From assembly GCA_009885665.1 (NCBI GenBank), contig VFKI01000019.1, forward strand, positions 1 to 23,069: a stretch of 23,069 nucleotides of DNA. The letters run 5' to 3'. Under the pieces are notes generated by a model. The model was not told where the DNA came from and did not search any database. It saw nothing but the letters and a program-made list of their open reading frames with translations. Of the stretch, positions 15,148-23,069 are shown piece by piece (the first letter of the stretch is position 1; each line of letters opens with the position of its first letter). The position numbers were made by a program, and so were the translations under genes. Source of the stretch: Gammaproteobacteria bacterium. Its GTDB lineage: Bacteria > Pseudomonadota > Gammaproteobacteria > DSM-16500.

Positions 15148-15176
15148 TTGCGGTAATATGTCGCCCACATTATAGA
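15148..15176 (+). promoter_or_regulatory. Weak candidate promoter for tkt
   Basis: TTGCGG and TATAGA are separated by 17 bases, 14 bases before the tkt ATG. The implied start of transcription (about 15183) would leave almost no leader. Either the mRNA is nearly leaderless or this is a chance match. Confidence 0.3.
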
Positions 15177-15190
15177 AATGGATCACGCAT

Positions 15191-17203
15191 ATGCCCTCCC
15201 ATCGCGAACTTGCCAATGCCATCCGCGCGCTCAGTATGGATGCAGTTGAACGTGCTAAATCAGGTCATCCCGGCATGCCAATGGGCATGGCCGATATTGC
15301 CGAAGTATTATGGAATGATTTTTTACACCATAATCCCGCCGACCCAAACTGGCTTAATCGCGATCGTTTTCTACTCTCAAATGGCCATGGCTCGATGCTG
15401 CTTTATGCCGTACTGCATCTCACCGGCTATGCTATTTCGCGCGATGATTTGCGTCATTTTCGTCAATTACATGCCAATACGCCGGGTCATCCTGAAAATA
15501 TTGAAACGCCTGGCGTCGAAACAACGACCGGCCCACTGGGACAAGGATTAGCCAACGCCGTCGGCATGGCGATTGCTGAAACGCATATGGCCGCACAATT
15601 TAATCGCCCCGATTTCCCCATCATCGATCACCATACTTACGCCTTCGTCGGTGACGGCTGCTTGATGGAAGGGATTTCGCACGAAGTCTGCTCCCTCGCC
15701 GGCACATTAAAATTAGGCAAATTGATTGTATTTTATGATGACAATCAAATTTCGATCGATGGCGATGTACAAGGTTGGTTTACTGACAATACCCCACAGC
15801 GCTTCGCCAGTTATGGTTGGCACGTCATTGCCGATGTGGATGGCCATAACAGTGACGCCATTCATCAAGCGATTGTTGCGGCACAGGCTGAAAAAAATCG
15901 TCCCACCTTGATTTGCTGTAAAACGGTCATTGGCTGGGGCGCGCCCACGCGCGCCGGCAGCGCCAAAGCACATGGCGAAGCATTGGGGGAAGCCGAAATC
16001 GCCGGTGCGCGCGCGCAATTAAATTGGCCTTATGCCGCGTTTGAAATCCCGTCTGATATTGCCGCTGGCTGGGATGCACGCAGCAAGGGTGCTGCGCGTC
16101 AACAACAGTGGCAAGATACATTTACGCGTTATACTGCAGCATTTCCGCAACTTGCTGCCGAATTACAGCGCCGCCGCGCGCGGACATTACCCAATAATTG
16201 GCTGGAATTGGTCAACGCATTATTAACGGATACACAGCAAAAACAAGAAAATATCGCCACACGCAAAGCATCGCAATTATGTCTTAACCATTTTGCCCCT
16301 CACTTACCCGAAATGTTGGGTGGCTCAGCCGATCTTACCGGCTCCAATCTCACCAATTGGCAAGACGTCGGTATTTTTTCTGCCGACAATCACGCTGGTC
16401 AATATCTGTATTATGGCGTACGCGAATTTGGTATGTCAGCCATCATGAATGGCTTGGCGCTCTACGGCGGCATCCTACCCTTTGGTGGCACATTTTTAGT
16501 GTTTTCTGATTACGCCCGTAATGCCGTACGATTATCGGCACTCATGCGCGAACGCGTGATTTTTGTCTATACACATGATTCAATCGGCTTAGGCGAAGAT
16601 GGCCCAACACATCAACCGGTTGAACATCTACCTTCATTACGCTTAATTCCAGGCTTATCCGTCTGGCGCCCCTGCGACACAGTTGAAACTGTGATTGCTT
16701 GGCAAATGGCGATAGAACGCATCAATGGCCCAACCTGTTTAGCCTTATCGCGTCAGAATCTTGCTTACCAATCACGCACCGCCACGCAAATTGAAAATAT
16801 TCGTCGCGGCGGCTATATCTTAAAAGATTGCAGCGACACGCCCGATGTGATTATCATGGCAACAGGCTCGGAGATAACACTGGCTCTTGATACTGCGGCA
16901 GAATTAACACAGGATGGCCTACACGTGCGCGTTGTCTCCATGCCAAGCGTAGATGTCTTTTTGGCGCAAGATGCTGCTTATCAAGCAAGCGTTCTACCCA
17001 AAAAAGTGAAGGTGCGTGTCGCAATTGAAGCTGCCGCCACCGACGGCTGGTATCGTTTCGTTGGCAGCGAAGGATGTGTGATTGGCCTCGATCAATTTGG
17101 TTTATCAGCACCGGCCAAAGACGTATTTTGCGCTTATGGTTTTACGGTAGAAAATATTGTTGCTCGCATTAACATATGTGTCACTCAGGAGAAAACATCA
17201 TGA
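15191..17203 (+). CDS. tkt: Transketolase
   Basis: This thiamine-diphosphate enzyme of the non-oxidative pentose phosphate pathway moves two-carbon units between ketose and aldose phosphates. The 670 residues match the usual length. The opening ANAIRALSMDAVERAKSGHPGMPMGMAD, TTGPLGQGLANAVGMA, and the cofactor motif GDGCLMEGISHE...LIVFYDDN are all diagnostic. DSIGLGEDGPTHQPVEHL, from the pyrimidine-domain region, is also intact. The ribosome site is weak (GGAT about eight bases upstream). The stop overlaps the gap start in ATGA, so translation of gap is coupled to tkt and the pentose-phosphate and glycolytic steps are produced together. Confidence 0.97.
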   Translation: MPSHRELANAIRALSMDAVERAKSGHPGMPMGMADIAEVLWNDFLHHNPADPNWLNRDRFLLSNGHGSMLLYAVLHLTGYAISRDDLRHFRQLHANTPGHPENIETPGVETTTGPLGQGLANAVGMAIAETHMAAQFNRPDFPIIDHHTYAFVGDGCLMEGISHEVCSLAGTLKLGKLIVFYDDNQISIDGDVQGWFTDNTPQRFASYGWHVIADVDGHNSDAIHQAIVAAQAEKNRPTLICCKTVIGWGAPTRAGSAKAHGEALGEAEIAGARAQLNWPYAAFEIPSDIAAGWDARSKGAARQQQWQDTFTRYTAAFPQLAAELQRRRARTLPNNWLELVNALLTDTQQKQENIATRKASQLCLNHFAPHLPEMLGGSADLTGSNLTNWQDVGIFSADNHAGQYLYYGVREFGMSAIMNGLALYGGILPFGGTFLVFSDYARNAVRLSALMRERVIFVYTHDSIGLGEDGPTHQPVEHLPSLRLIPGLSVWRPCDTVETVIAWQMAIERINGPTCLALSRQNLAYQSRTATQIENIRRGGYILKDCSDTPDVIIMATGSEITLALDTAAELTQDGLHVRVVSMPSVDVFLAQDAAYQASVLPKKVKVRVAIEAAATDGWYRFVGSEGCVIGLDQFGLSAPAKDVFCAYGFTVENIVARINICVTQEKTS

Positions 17204-18207
17204 CAACATTACGCATCGCCATTAATGGCTATGGTCGCATCGGTCGCAATATTCTGCGGGCGCATTACGAGAATAAAAAATATCCCGCGCTGAAAATTGT
17301 CGCTATTAATGATTTGGGTGACGTGCATACCAACGCACATTTGACACGTTATGATACCACGCATGGCAAATTCCCCGGCGAAGTCACTGTTGCTGGCAAT
17401 GATCTGGTCGTTAATGGCGACACGATTAAAGTGGTTGCCGAACGTGATCCGGCTAAATTGCCTTGGAAAGAACTTGGCGTAGATGTCGTACTGGAATGCA
17501 CGGGTTTCTTTACCAGTAAAGAAAAAGCAGAAAAACATTTGCAAGCGGGCGCTAAAAAAGTGGTTATTTCCGCGCCGGGCACCGGTGTGGATGCCACCAT
17601 CGTCTATGGCGTCAATCATCACATTTTGAAATCTTCTCACACCGTCATCTCCAATGCTTCTTGCACCACTAATTGTCTTGCGCCACTGGCGAAAGTATTG
17701 CATGAAGCCATCGGTATTGAAAAAGGCTTGATGAATACGGTGCACGCTTATACAAACGACCAAGTTTTATTGGATGTTTATCACACGGATTTACGTCGCG
17801 CACGTGCTGCGACACATTCCATGATTCCCACTAAGACCGGTGCGGCGGCAGCCGTGGGCGAAGTATTGCCTGAATTAAACGGCAAACTGGATGGTTTTGC
17901 TATTCGCGTACCGACCATTAATGTGTCGGTCATAGACCTCACCTTTGTCGCCAAGCGTAACACCACGGTTGAAGAAGTCACACAGTGTTTGACTGCAGCC
18001 GCAGCCGGCCCATTAAAGGGCATACTCGATATCAATATCGCACCGCTGGTTTCTGTCGATTTCAACCATCATTCTGCTTCATCCATTTACGATGCGTCAT
18101 GCACTAAAGTGATGGGCAATTTAGTGAAAATTCTGTCTTGGTATGATAATGAGTGGGGTTTTTCTAACCGTATGTTGGATACGGCCGTGGTGTTTGCAAA
18201 GGCATAA
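17200..18207 (+). CDS. gap: Glyceraldehyde-3-phosphate dehydrogenase, type I
   Basis: This oxidises and phosphorylates glyceraldehyde 3-phosphate to 1,3-bisphosphoglycerate with NAD. The 335-residue protein has the nucleotide motif INGYGRIGRN (8-17), NDL after the second strand (typical of NAD use), catalytic Cys155 in SNASCTTNCLAP and His182 in TVHAYT. The segment WYDNEWGFSNRMLD closes the C-terminal region. The ATG at 17200 has AGGAG eight bases upstream. Eight extra codons upstream belong to the tkt overlap. In Coxiella, as I recall, pgk and pyk follow tkt-gap. Here pcnB follows instead. Confidence 0.96.
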   Translation: MTTLRIAINGYGRIGRNILRAHYENKKYPALKIVAINDLGDVHTNAHLTRYDTTHGKFPGEVTVAGNDLVVNGDTIKVVAERDPAKLPWKELGVDVVLECTGFFTSKEKAEKHLQAGAKKVVISAPGTGVDATIVYGVNHHILKSSHTVISNASCTTNCLAPLAKVLHEAIGIEKGLMNTVHAYTNDQVLLDVYHTDLRRARAATHSMIPTKTGAAAAVGEVLPELNGKLDGFAIRVPTINVSVIDLTFVAKRNTTVEEVTQCLTAAAAGPLKGILDINIAPLVSVDFNHHSASSIYDASCTKVMGNLVKILSWYDNEWGFSNRMLDTAVVFAKA

Positions 18208-18275
18208 AAATGCGTTAAGGTGTGGTACTATACGCAGAAATCTGCACTTTTGAGCATTCCTGGAGTAATGCAGCC

Positions 18276-19787
18276 ATTATTAAGCTGTTGAAAAAATTCA
18301 TTAAACGCCTATCGGGCGGCACGGCAACGCGCGCCGGTAAATCACTTGCCGAGCAACTCGCCAAGGCAACTATCATTCCGCGCGACCAACATACTTTATC
18401 GCGTGACAACATCAGCCCACACGCGTTGAAGGTATTAACGCGCCTGCACCAAGCCGGTTTTACCGCCTGCTTAGTCGGTGGCTGCGTCCGCGACTTACTG
18501 CTGGGTCGCACGCCCAAAGATTTTGATATTGCCACGAACGCTTTACCAGAAGAAGTGCGTCACCTATTTCGTAACTGCCGTTTAATTGGTCGCCGCTTTC
18601 GTTTAGCACACATCTTATTTGGCCACGACGTCATTGAAGTCGCCACTTTCCGTACCCACCATGAAAACGCCAGCCACGAACACCATGCTAAATCGCGTGA
18701 TGGTATGATCATCCGTGATAATGTGTATGGCACGCTTGAAGACGACGTGTGGCGGCGCGATTTTGCCATCAATGCGCTGTATTATAATATCGCCGATTTT
18801 AGCGTAATTGATTTTGTCGGCGGCATGGACGATATTCGGCAAAAACGCTTGCATATGATAGGTGACCCCGCCAAACGTTTTCAAGAAGACCCCATTCGTT
18901 TATTACGCGCCATCCGCTTTATGGGCAAATTAGGATTAAGCATTAGTGAGGAAACAGAAAAACAGCTCAGTCAAACGGCACATTTATTAACGCAAGTCGC
19001 GCCGGCGCGCGTTTATCAAGAAGTTTTAAAAATCTTTCAGCAAGGTGCGCTGACAGAAACATTTCGTTTATTGCAAAAATATCATTTACTCGAACCCTTG
19101 TTTTCACAAACGGCTGAGAGTCTCACGCAGCCTGCCGCCGCAAAACTGATGCAAACGGCTTTAGAAAATACTGATCAACGTATTGCGCAAGGTAAAACCG
19201 TATCGCCGGCGTTTTTATTTGCCGCATTTTTATGGCATCCCACGCATGCGCGTGCCAAATATTTATTGAGCAAACACGCGCATGAAGCAGAACCTTTATC
19301 CCCTTACGGTGCATTAGAGCTCGCTTTAAAAACCGTATTGGAAAAACAAATTCGTCAATTAGCCATCCCCCGCCAGCTCAGCATCACCGTCCGCGAAATT
19401 ATTGCCTTGCAATATCATTTCACGCAACGACGCGGCACGCGCGCGTGGCGCGCCTTGGAACATCCCCGTTTTCGTGCTGCATATGATTTATTATTGCTGC
19501 GTGCCGCCAGTGAAAATGACGTAAGCTTGTCCGCACTAGCAGATTGGTGGACGCGCTTTGCGGCGGGCGACACAAAAAGTCGCGAGGCTTTACTCAAGGG
19601 CGTCAAGGAAACAAAGGAAGTAAAAGAAAGCAAGGAAATTGCTGAGACAGAAGCCGACTTACCCATTCCAATTGAAACACCGCCGCGTCGCAAAAATAGG
19701 CGGGGCGGCGTGCGCCATCGCCGGCGCATGGCGGGTAAGCAAGGACGGCCACGTCCTGTGCATCCTTCCACCGACAATTTATCTTGA
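18276..19787 (+). CDS. pcnB: Poly(A) polymerase I
   Basis: This adds poly(A) to RNA 3' ends, marking RNAs for decay. LVGGCVRDLLLGRTPKDFD holds the nucleotidyltransferase Gly-Gly and catalytic Asp82/Asp84. RNCRLIGRRFRLAHILFG and RRDFAINALYYN are diagnostic of bacterial PcnB, and the C-terminus is strongly basic, as expected. There is no ATG with a ribosome site in frame. GGAG sits ten bases before an in-frame ATT (18276), and E. coli pcnB is known to start at AUU. From that ATT the Asp-x-Asp pair falls within two residues of its E. coli position. In-frame alternatives are GTG 18222 and TTG 18288, neither with a good site. It may be transcribed with tkt-gap (gap of 68 bases). Confidence 0.92.
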   Translation: MIKLLKKFIKRLSGGTATRAGKSLAEQLAKATIIPRDQHTLSRDNISPHALKVLTRLHQAGFTACLVGGCVRDLLLGRTPKDFDIATNALPEEVRHLFRNCRLIGRRFRLAHILFGHDVIEVATFRTHHENASHEHHAKSRDGMIIRDNVYGTLEDDVWRRDFAINALYYNIADFSVIDFVGGMDDIRQKRLHMIGDPAKRFQEDPIRLLRAIRFMGKLGLSISEETEKQLSQTAHLLTQVAPARVYQEVLKIFQQGALTETFRLLQKYHLLEPLFSQTAESLTQPAAAKLMQTALENTDQRIAQGKTVSPAFLFAAFLWHPTHARAKYLLSKHAHEAEPLSPYGALELALKTVLEKQIRQLAIPRQLSITVREIIALQYHFTQRRGTRAWRALEHPRFRAAYDLLLLRAASENDVSLSALADWWTRFAAGDTKSREALLKGVKETKEVKESKEIAETEADLPIPIETPPRRKNRRGGVRHRRRMAGKQGRPRPVHPSTDNLS

Positions 19788-19803
19788 TTTAGAGGTTTTT
19801 TTC

Positions 19804-20265
19804 ATGCGTTTACTTATTTTATTTATCAGTTTCTGCATGGTAAATGTGTGTTTTGCGATTCGCTCACCTGAACCGACTTCTTTCACATTAACCATCATCA
19901 ACCATAGCCAACAAAGCTTACGCTTTATGGGCAACAGCACATTGCGCAATAGCACACCTTTCACCTCAGTGGGTTTTCCGATGGAAACATTATTACCAGG
20001 CGGCAGCTTGACACTCACCGCCACGCCTTTATTATCGAGAATGGGCATTAAAGCGGATTTAAATTTTCAGGATATGCATGGCAATGGCAACTTATTACAT
20101 ATCAACAATCCCTGTCAAATTGAGGGTATCAAACCTGCGCCTGTTGCGAGTCTGGAAAATAATACATTAATTGCCTTCGTTGCGAATCAATCTTTAAATA
20201 ACACGGACGATCCCGCCGCATTGCTATTAGACAGTGCTACCGTCGAAATTGAAGATAAAATGTAA
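19804..20265 (+). CDS. Small secreted protein, unknown function
   Basis: This 153-residue protein has a Sec signal peptide (MRLLILFISFCMVNVCFA, cleavage after CFA). I do not recognise a family. The mature part reads like a beta-rich fold (FTLTIINHSQQSLRF, then LLPGGSLTLTATPLL, ending in an acidic tail). The start with AGAGG eight bases upstream is well supported and falls 16 bases after the pcnB stop, so it may be co-transcribed. An open frame continues upstream into pcnB but lacks a ribosome site. Confidence 0.78.
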   Translation: MRLLILFISFCMVNVCFAIRSPEPTSFTLTIINHSQQSLRFMGNSTLRNSTPFTSVGFPMETLLPGGSLTLTATPLLSRMGIKADLNFQDMHGNGNLLHINNPCQIEGIKPAPVASLENNTLIAFVANQSLNNTDDPAALLLDSATVEIEDKM

Positions 20266-20268
20266 CGA

Positions 20269-20292
20269 CGAGTAGCCATCTGAATAGCTATA
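20269..20292 (+). repeat. Short derivative of the dispersed repeat
   Basis: CGAGTAGCCATCTGAATAGC and the next bases match the reverse complement of 22984-23006. It looks like the right half of the 125-base repeat with an internal deletion (GAGTAGCC joined to CTGAATAGTT). It lies between two converging genes. Confidence 0.55.
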
Positions 20293-20327
20293 CCAAAAGA
20301 AGCTTTTTTGAGGCGCTCACAAATTAC

Positions 20328-20663
20328 TTACATACCCATTTGCGGCCCCTCCTGGCCTGGAGGCAAGGCATCCAGCCAATGATTCTTGTCGTTATCTTCT
20401 CCGATAATAGCAGCTTTCTTTAATTTACCCGCAAAGGCTCCAGATAGATCAGGTTTTAAATTGGCGCATTCAGCTATTTTTTTCAATGTTTCTAATGAAA
20501 GTTGATATAATGTTTTTTCATTTTCAATAGTAATAAATGACTGCAGCAAATCGAGCTTTTCATTTTTGCCAACACCTTCAGCCTCATTTATTTCTTTGCA
20601 TAGCATATTATATCGCGCATCGGATGATGGATCATCAATATACTTAAGTGTTCTTTTAAACAT
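20328..20663 (-). CDS. Small helical protein downstream of the C80-like gene
   Basis: This 111-residue protein has no signal peptide or membrane span and no family I recognise. It is mostly charged helix (for example LDLLQSFITIENEKTLYQLSLETLKKIAE) with a Gly/Pro-rich end (ALPPGQEGPQMGM). AGGGG precedes the ATG by about ten bases, and it starts six bases after the stop of the C80-like gene, so the two form an operon. A chaperone, inhibitor or adaptor for its neighbour would fit that position, but nothing in the sequence proves it. Base composition is AT-rich like its partner. Confidence 0.7.
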   Translation of the reverse strand: MFKRTLKYIDDPSSDARYNMLCKEINEAEGVGKNEKLDLLQSFITIENEKTLYQLSLETLKKIAECANLKPDLSGAFAGKLKKAAIIGEDNDKNHWLDALPPGQEGPQMGM

Positions 20664-20669
20664 GATGCT

Positions 20670-22106
20670 TTACCCCTGTTTTTTTCCAACACCCTTTCCG
20701 CTTTGAGAAGCGCTTTTTCCTCCAGCTCGCCCAGATTGTACCTCATTCCCCCCTTCTTCTAAAGCCTTCCACATGGCCAATTTAGCAGAAAATGTTATTT
20801 TGTCAAACGCGCTATCTGCAGTGCCAGACTGCTCTTTGTTTTCCTCTGGGTTATTTTCTGTTTTTCGTTTTATGGCTTTATTGATCTTTTCTATCCGTTC
20901 GCGCCATTCATTTTTTTTTCCTATACATTCGTAAATCAAAATGTTTAATATATCGCGCGCGCTATTTCTTTCCAACGCCTCATCAAGATAGAGTAAAAAT
21001 TTTTTCACATTGATCTCAAATATATCGTCAAGTAATATTAAACCAAAACCAAGACAAAATTTCATCATCTCCATTTTTTCTTCATGGCTTTTTTCGTCAA
21101 AGCCAAAAGGCGTTTCAAATATATTTTCGATATGTGGTTTTAAGCTAGGAAAAGCCTGCGCAATGGCTTTTAACGTTTCCTTTAATTCGAAAATAGTCTT
21201 GTTCTCTGGCCTTTTTGCGCCTTCTTGTAGGCAATCTATGGTCAGCGTTAGCATATCGATATGCGCATTGATGTGTTGAGCATATCTAAGCATATTCGCA
21301 GGAAACAAGCAGCTTTCATTTTCTTTTGTCCACACGAGAGGATCATCGCAGTCATAAAGTATTTCCATGGAGTTTCTAAGCAGTTGCGCTTCTTCTCTTT
21401 CTAATAAAGATATTTCCTCTTTTGTAGTCAAATATATTTCGCTGGTTTTATCTTCTAAATTTTCAAGATTTAATTTTTTTAGAGCCAATAAAAAATTGTT
21501 TTTTAGTAAAGCAAAATAGTTTTCATCGTTCGCTGGGTTGAACGCGGTGATTTGCAAGGATTTCTCGGTAGGGGACAAATAAATCTCTTTTCTGTATACG
21601 GGATCGAACGGCATGATTTTTTTAGTAATCGCCCTTATTGGGATGTCGATATTTCGCAAGGCAAGTTCATGAGATATTTTTTCTGGCATCGACATAAAAA
21701 AAACACCCGCGCTATCATCGTAATTCAAGTCGCATAAAAAAATATACATTTCATCTAGCTGCTTCCTTATATCGATTTTGCGTTCATTTCTTAGGTTTCT
21801 CATGCTGCTGAATAACCGCTCCGCGATTTGCTCCGCAGCATAACCGCCCATTGCGCCAGGCGAACCATGTCCAATCAATATTAAATGCTTTATGGGTGAA
21901 GACTGCTTGGTTTGTGGATCTATTTGCTCATCATCGAAATAATGAAAATCGCCTTGACTGAGCACCCCTTCTGCGGTGGGAGAGGTCTTAAATATGTCAT
22001 TGCTTAATAATACGACTTTCTCATGCCGATAAGCGGGTCTGCTTTTGATCAGATTGATCAATTTACTGATTGCATTATCTATGACGTCATCAACAATAAT
22101 GATCAT
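20670..22106 (-). CDS. C80-like (MARTX/TcdA-type) cysteine peptidase domain protein
   Basis: The N-terminal domain (about 1-190 of 478) follows the C80 cysteine peptidase fold of clan CD. It has a first strand and helix (IIIVDDVIDNAISKLI), VVLLSND, then HLILIGHGSPG with candidate catalytic His80, GGYAAEQIAERL (compare GGYSAEQLA in the toxins), and YIFLCDL with candidate nucleophile Cys125. The remainder is helical and ends in a Gly/Ser/Lys-rich tail. In MARTX and clostridial toxins this domain is internal and activated by host inositol hexakisphosphate. Here it heads a standalone protein without a signal peptide. The ATG at 22106 has GGAG seven bases upstream. A GTG 11 codons earlier overlaps the promoter-like element. 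The gene is visibly AT-rich compared with tkt or gcv, suggesting transfer. An effector role is inference. Confidence 0.65.
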   Translation of the reverse strand: MIIIVDDVIDNAISKLINLIKSRPAYRHEKVVLLSNDIFKTSPTAEGVLSQGDFHYFDDEQIDPQTKQSSPIKHLILIGHGSPGAMGGYAAEQIAERLFSSMRNLRNERKIDIRKQLDEMYIFLCDLNYDDSAGVFFMSMPEKISHELALRNIDIPIRAITKKIMPFDPVYRKEIYLSPTEKSLQITAFNPANDENYFALLKNNFLLALKKLNLENLEDKTSEIYLTTKEEISLLEREEAQLLRNSMEILYDCDDPLVWTKENESCLFPANMLRYAQHINAHIDMLTLTIDCLQEGAKRPENKTIFELKETLKAIAQAFPSLKPHIENIFETPFGFDEKSHEEKMEMMKFCLGFGLILLDDIFEINVKKFLLYLDEALERNSARDILNILIYECIGKKNEWRERIEKINKAIKRKTENNPEENKEQSGTADSAFDKITFSAKLAMWKALEEGGNEVQSGRAGGKSASQSGKGVGKKQG

Positions 22107-22122
22107 CGCAGCGCTCCATGCT

Positions 22123-22155
22123 GTATATACCGTTTGCACTGCAAAATGCGAACAG
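22123..22155 (-). promoter_or_regulatory. Promoter element copy 3, before the C80-like gene
   Basis: On the minus strand CTGTTCGCATTTTGCAGT is followed by GCAAACGGTATATAC. It aligns with the copy at 11435-11471 at about three of every four positions, including GTTCGCAT, TTG and AACGGTATATA. It contains the exact inverted repeat TTTGCA-C-TGCAAA on the + strand (22133-22145). The ATG follows 17 bases later. Confidence 0.5.
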
Positions 22156-22250
22156 TCTCCTCATTTTGATCCAATTATGCCGCTCACTGAGCTCGAAAGC
22201 AATATACTTGTTAGTTTGCCCAGAGCCTACGTTTGACTACGACTTTTAAA

Positions 22251-22958
22251 TCACGGCGACACGCTAGAAGCATAAGCATAGCTTGGTGGAGAAGCTTCAG
22301 AACGATTATCGTGTTGCTGCTCATCATCTAGAGGGGAACACCGACTGAAAAGACGACAGGCCGCATAGCCAAGAACAACAGCAGCCGCGACGCCAACAAG
22401 ACTGCCAGCCATTATTTTTTCTAGCTTTGCACTATTAAGGGCATCGGCATTGGCCTGATCTCTCGCAATTTCTGCTGGTGTGCCATAGCTGCCGTTCAGG
22501 CCTGAACTGCTACACATCCAGTTAATTTGCTCAACAATACAAGGGTCAGCAACAATAGGGTTGCCATGAAAATCTTCTATATGCAAGTCAAGCTGCATCC
22601 AAAAACCCAGTGTTTTACCTGGACAATAGCCATACGACTTAAAAAAATTTTCCGGGCAGTCGTTGCCACCATCTGTATATTGGTCCACAGAAGCATTGCA
22701 GCTGCGCATAATATTTCCGACTAAAGTCGCTTGAAGATCAGCGTGGCCATATACAGTAAAACCGACGTCATGCTCATTGCGATCTTCAAAACAGCTACGC
22801 ACGCCGTCATGGCCAGAGTCGTTGCTGTCTCCCAGTTTCAGTCCTTTGCTGACATCCGTTAGAATGACATCGGACGCATTTTTTGCAGCAATATCTTGAT
22901 CTTGGCGTCCCTTACTGAGTAACTGGGCTATATGCTGGGTTATATTTGGCATCGTCAT
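22251..22958 (-). CDS. Cys-rich protein with one C-terminal membrane span
   Basis: This 235-residue protein is not recognised. There is no N-terminal signal. A single hydrophobic span (about 184-204, IMAGSLVGVAAAVVLGYAACRLF) is followed by a 30-residue polar tail rich in Ser, Pro and Tyr. The domain before it has six cysteines (56, 87, 101, 112, 140, 149), several in FKSYGYCPG- and GGNDCPENF-like segments, and a helical start. The ATG has GAGAG upstream. The tail-anchored layout and its position beside the C80-like gene suggest an accessory or effector-type protein, but this is inference. It is separated from that gene by about 145 bases. Confidence 0.7.
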   Translation of the reverse strand: MTMPNITQHIAQLLSKGRQDQDIAAKNASDVILTDVSKGLKLGDSNDSGHDGVRSCFEDRNEHDVGFTVYGHADLQATLVGNIMRSCNASVDQYTDGGNDCPENFFKSYGYCPGKTLGFWMQLDLHIEDFHGNPIVADPCIVEQINWMCSSSGLNGSYGTPAEIARDQANADALNSAKLEKIMAGSLVGVAAAVVLGYAACRLFSRCSPLDDEQQHDNRSEASPPSYAYASSVSP

Positions 22959-22983
22959 AATCTGCTCTCTTTAATATTTTAGT

Positions 22984-23006
22984 GTAACCATTCAGATGGC
23001 TACTCG
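22984..23006 (-). repeat. Short derivative of the dispersed repeat
   Basis: On the minus strand CGAGTAGCCATCTGAATGG and the next bases are nearly identical to 20269-20292. Just to the right is a small hairpin (GGGC-TTC-GCCC) that the other copy lacks. Nothing else is recognised up to the window end. Confidence 0.55.
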
Positions 23007-23069
23007 GGCGAAGCCCTCGTTACGCCACTTACCAAGGCCGCGCAGCTTAGCATGCCAACACTTTCCTAG

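Noticed and set aside
18268..18291. Mini-ORF ATG CAG CCA TTA TTA AGC TGT TGA just before pcnB
   Set aside because: GGAG is only two bases from this ATG, too close for normal initiation, and the seven-codon product has no support.
20293..20327. AAAAG-AAG-CTTTT as a bidirectional terminator between converging genes
   Set aside because: The stem is only five A/T-rich pairs, too weak to call a terminator from sequence alone.

Overview
The window looks like a chromosomal segment of a gammaproteobacterium of the Legionellales type (Coxiella/Legionella relatives). This is an inference from a split two-subunit GcvP, a tkt-gap pair, a pcnB that seems to start at ATT, repeat-laden intergenic DNA, and standalone proteins with toxin-like or eukaryote-like domains. 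No rRNA, tRNA, CRISPR array, insertion sequence or replication origin was seen.

Layout. 1-321: a dispersed repeat copy followed by a promoter. 322-4085 (+): a complete, translationally coupled potABCD operon for polyamine uptake. 10091-4128 (-): a PTR1-like pteridine reductase, then gcvT, gcvH, gcvPA and gcvPB (glycine cleavage), then a small unknown protein. 10141-12011 (+): a MidA-family methyltransferase and a 6-pyruvoyl-tetrahydropterin-synthase-family protein that lacks the usual catalytic Cys. 13381-12030 (-): a His/Cys-rich lipoprotein and a MsrB-MsrA fusion. 13382-15190: repeat-rich DNA around a coiled-coil protein with a double-stranded-RNA-binding domain (dsRBD). 15191-19787 (+): tkt, gap and pcnB. 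19804-20265 (+): a small secreted protein. 22958-20328 (-): an AT-rich accessory stretch with a C80-like (MARTX/TcdA-type) cysteine peptidase, a small helical partner and a Cys-rich membrane protein.

How the parts fit. The housekeeping genes cover polyamine import, one-carbon supply from glycine (GcvT makes methylene-tetrahydrofolate), pterin reduction next door, oxidised-protein repair, the pentose-phosphate/glycolysis junction and RNA polyadenylation. The unusual material is the dsRBD protein, a possible degenerate paralog of it after gcvPB, and the C80-like protein. Two of these genes (dsRBD and C80-like) and the PTPS-family gene are preceded by the same sequence: CGCATCTTGA-like, then GCGAACGGTAT-like, then a -10 box. 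A 125-bp dispersed repeat occurs twice in opposite orientation, with shorter derivatives elsewhere. The accessory proteins are good candidates for host-directed effectors under a shared promoter type, but secretion and function are inference.
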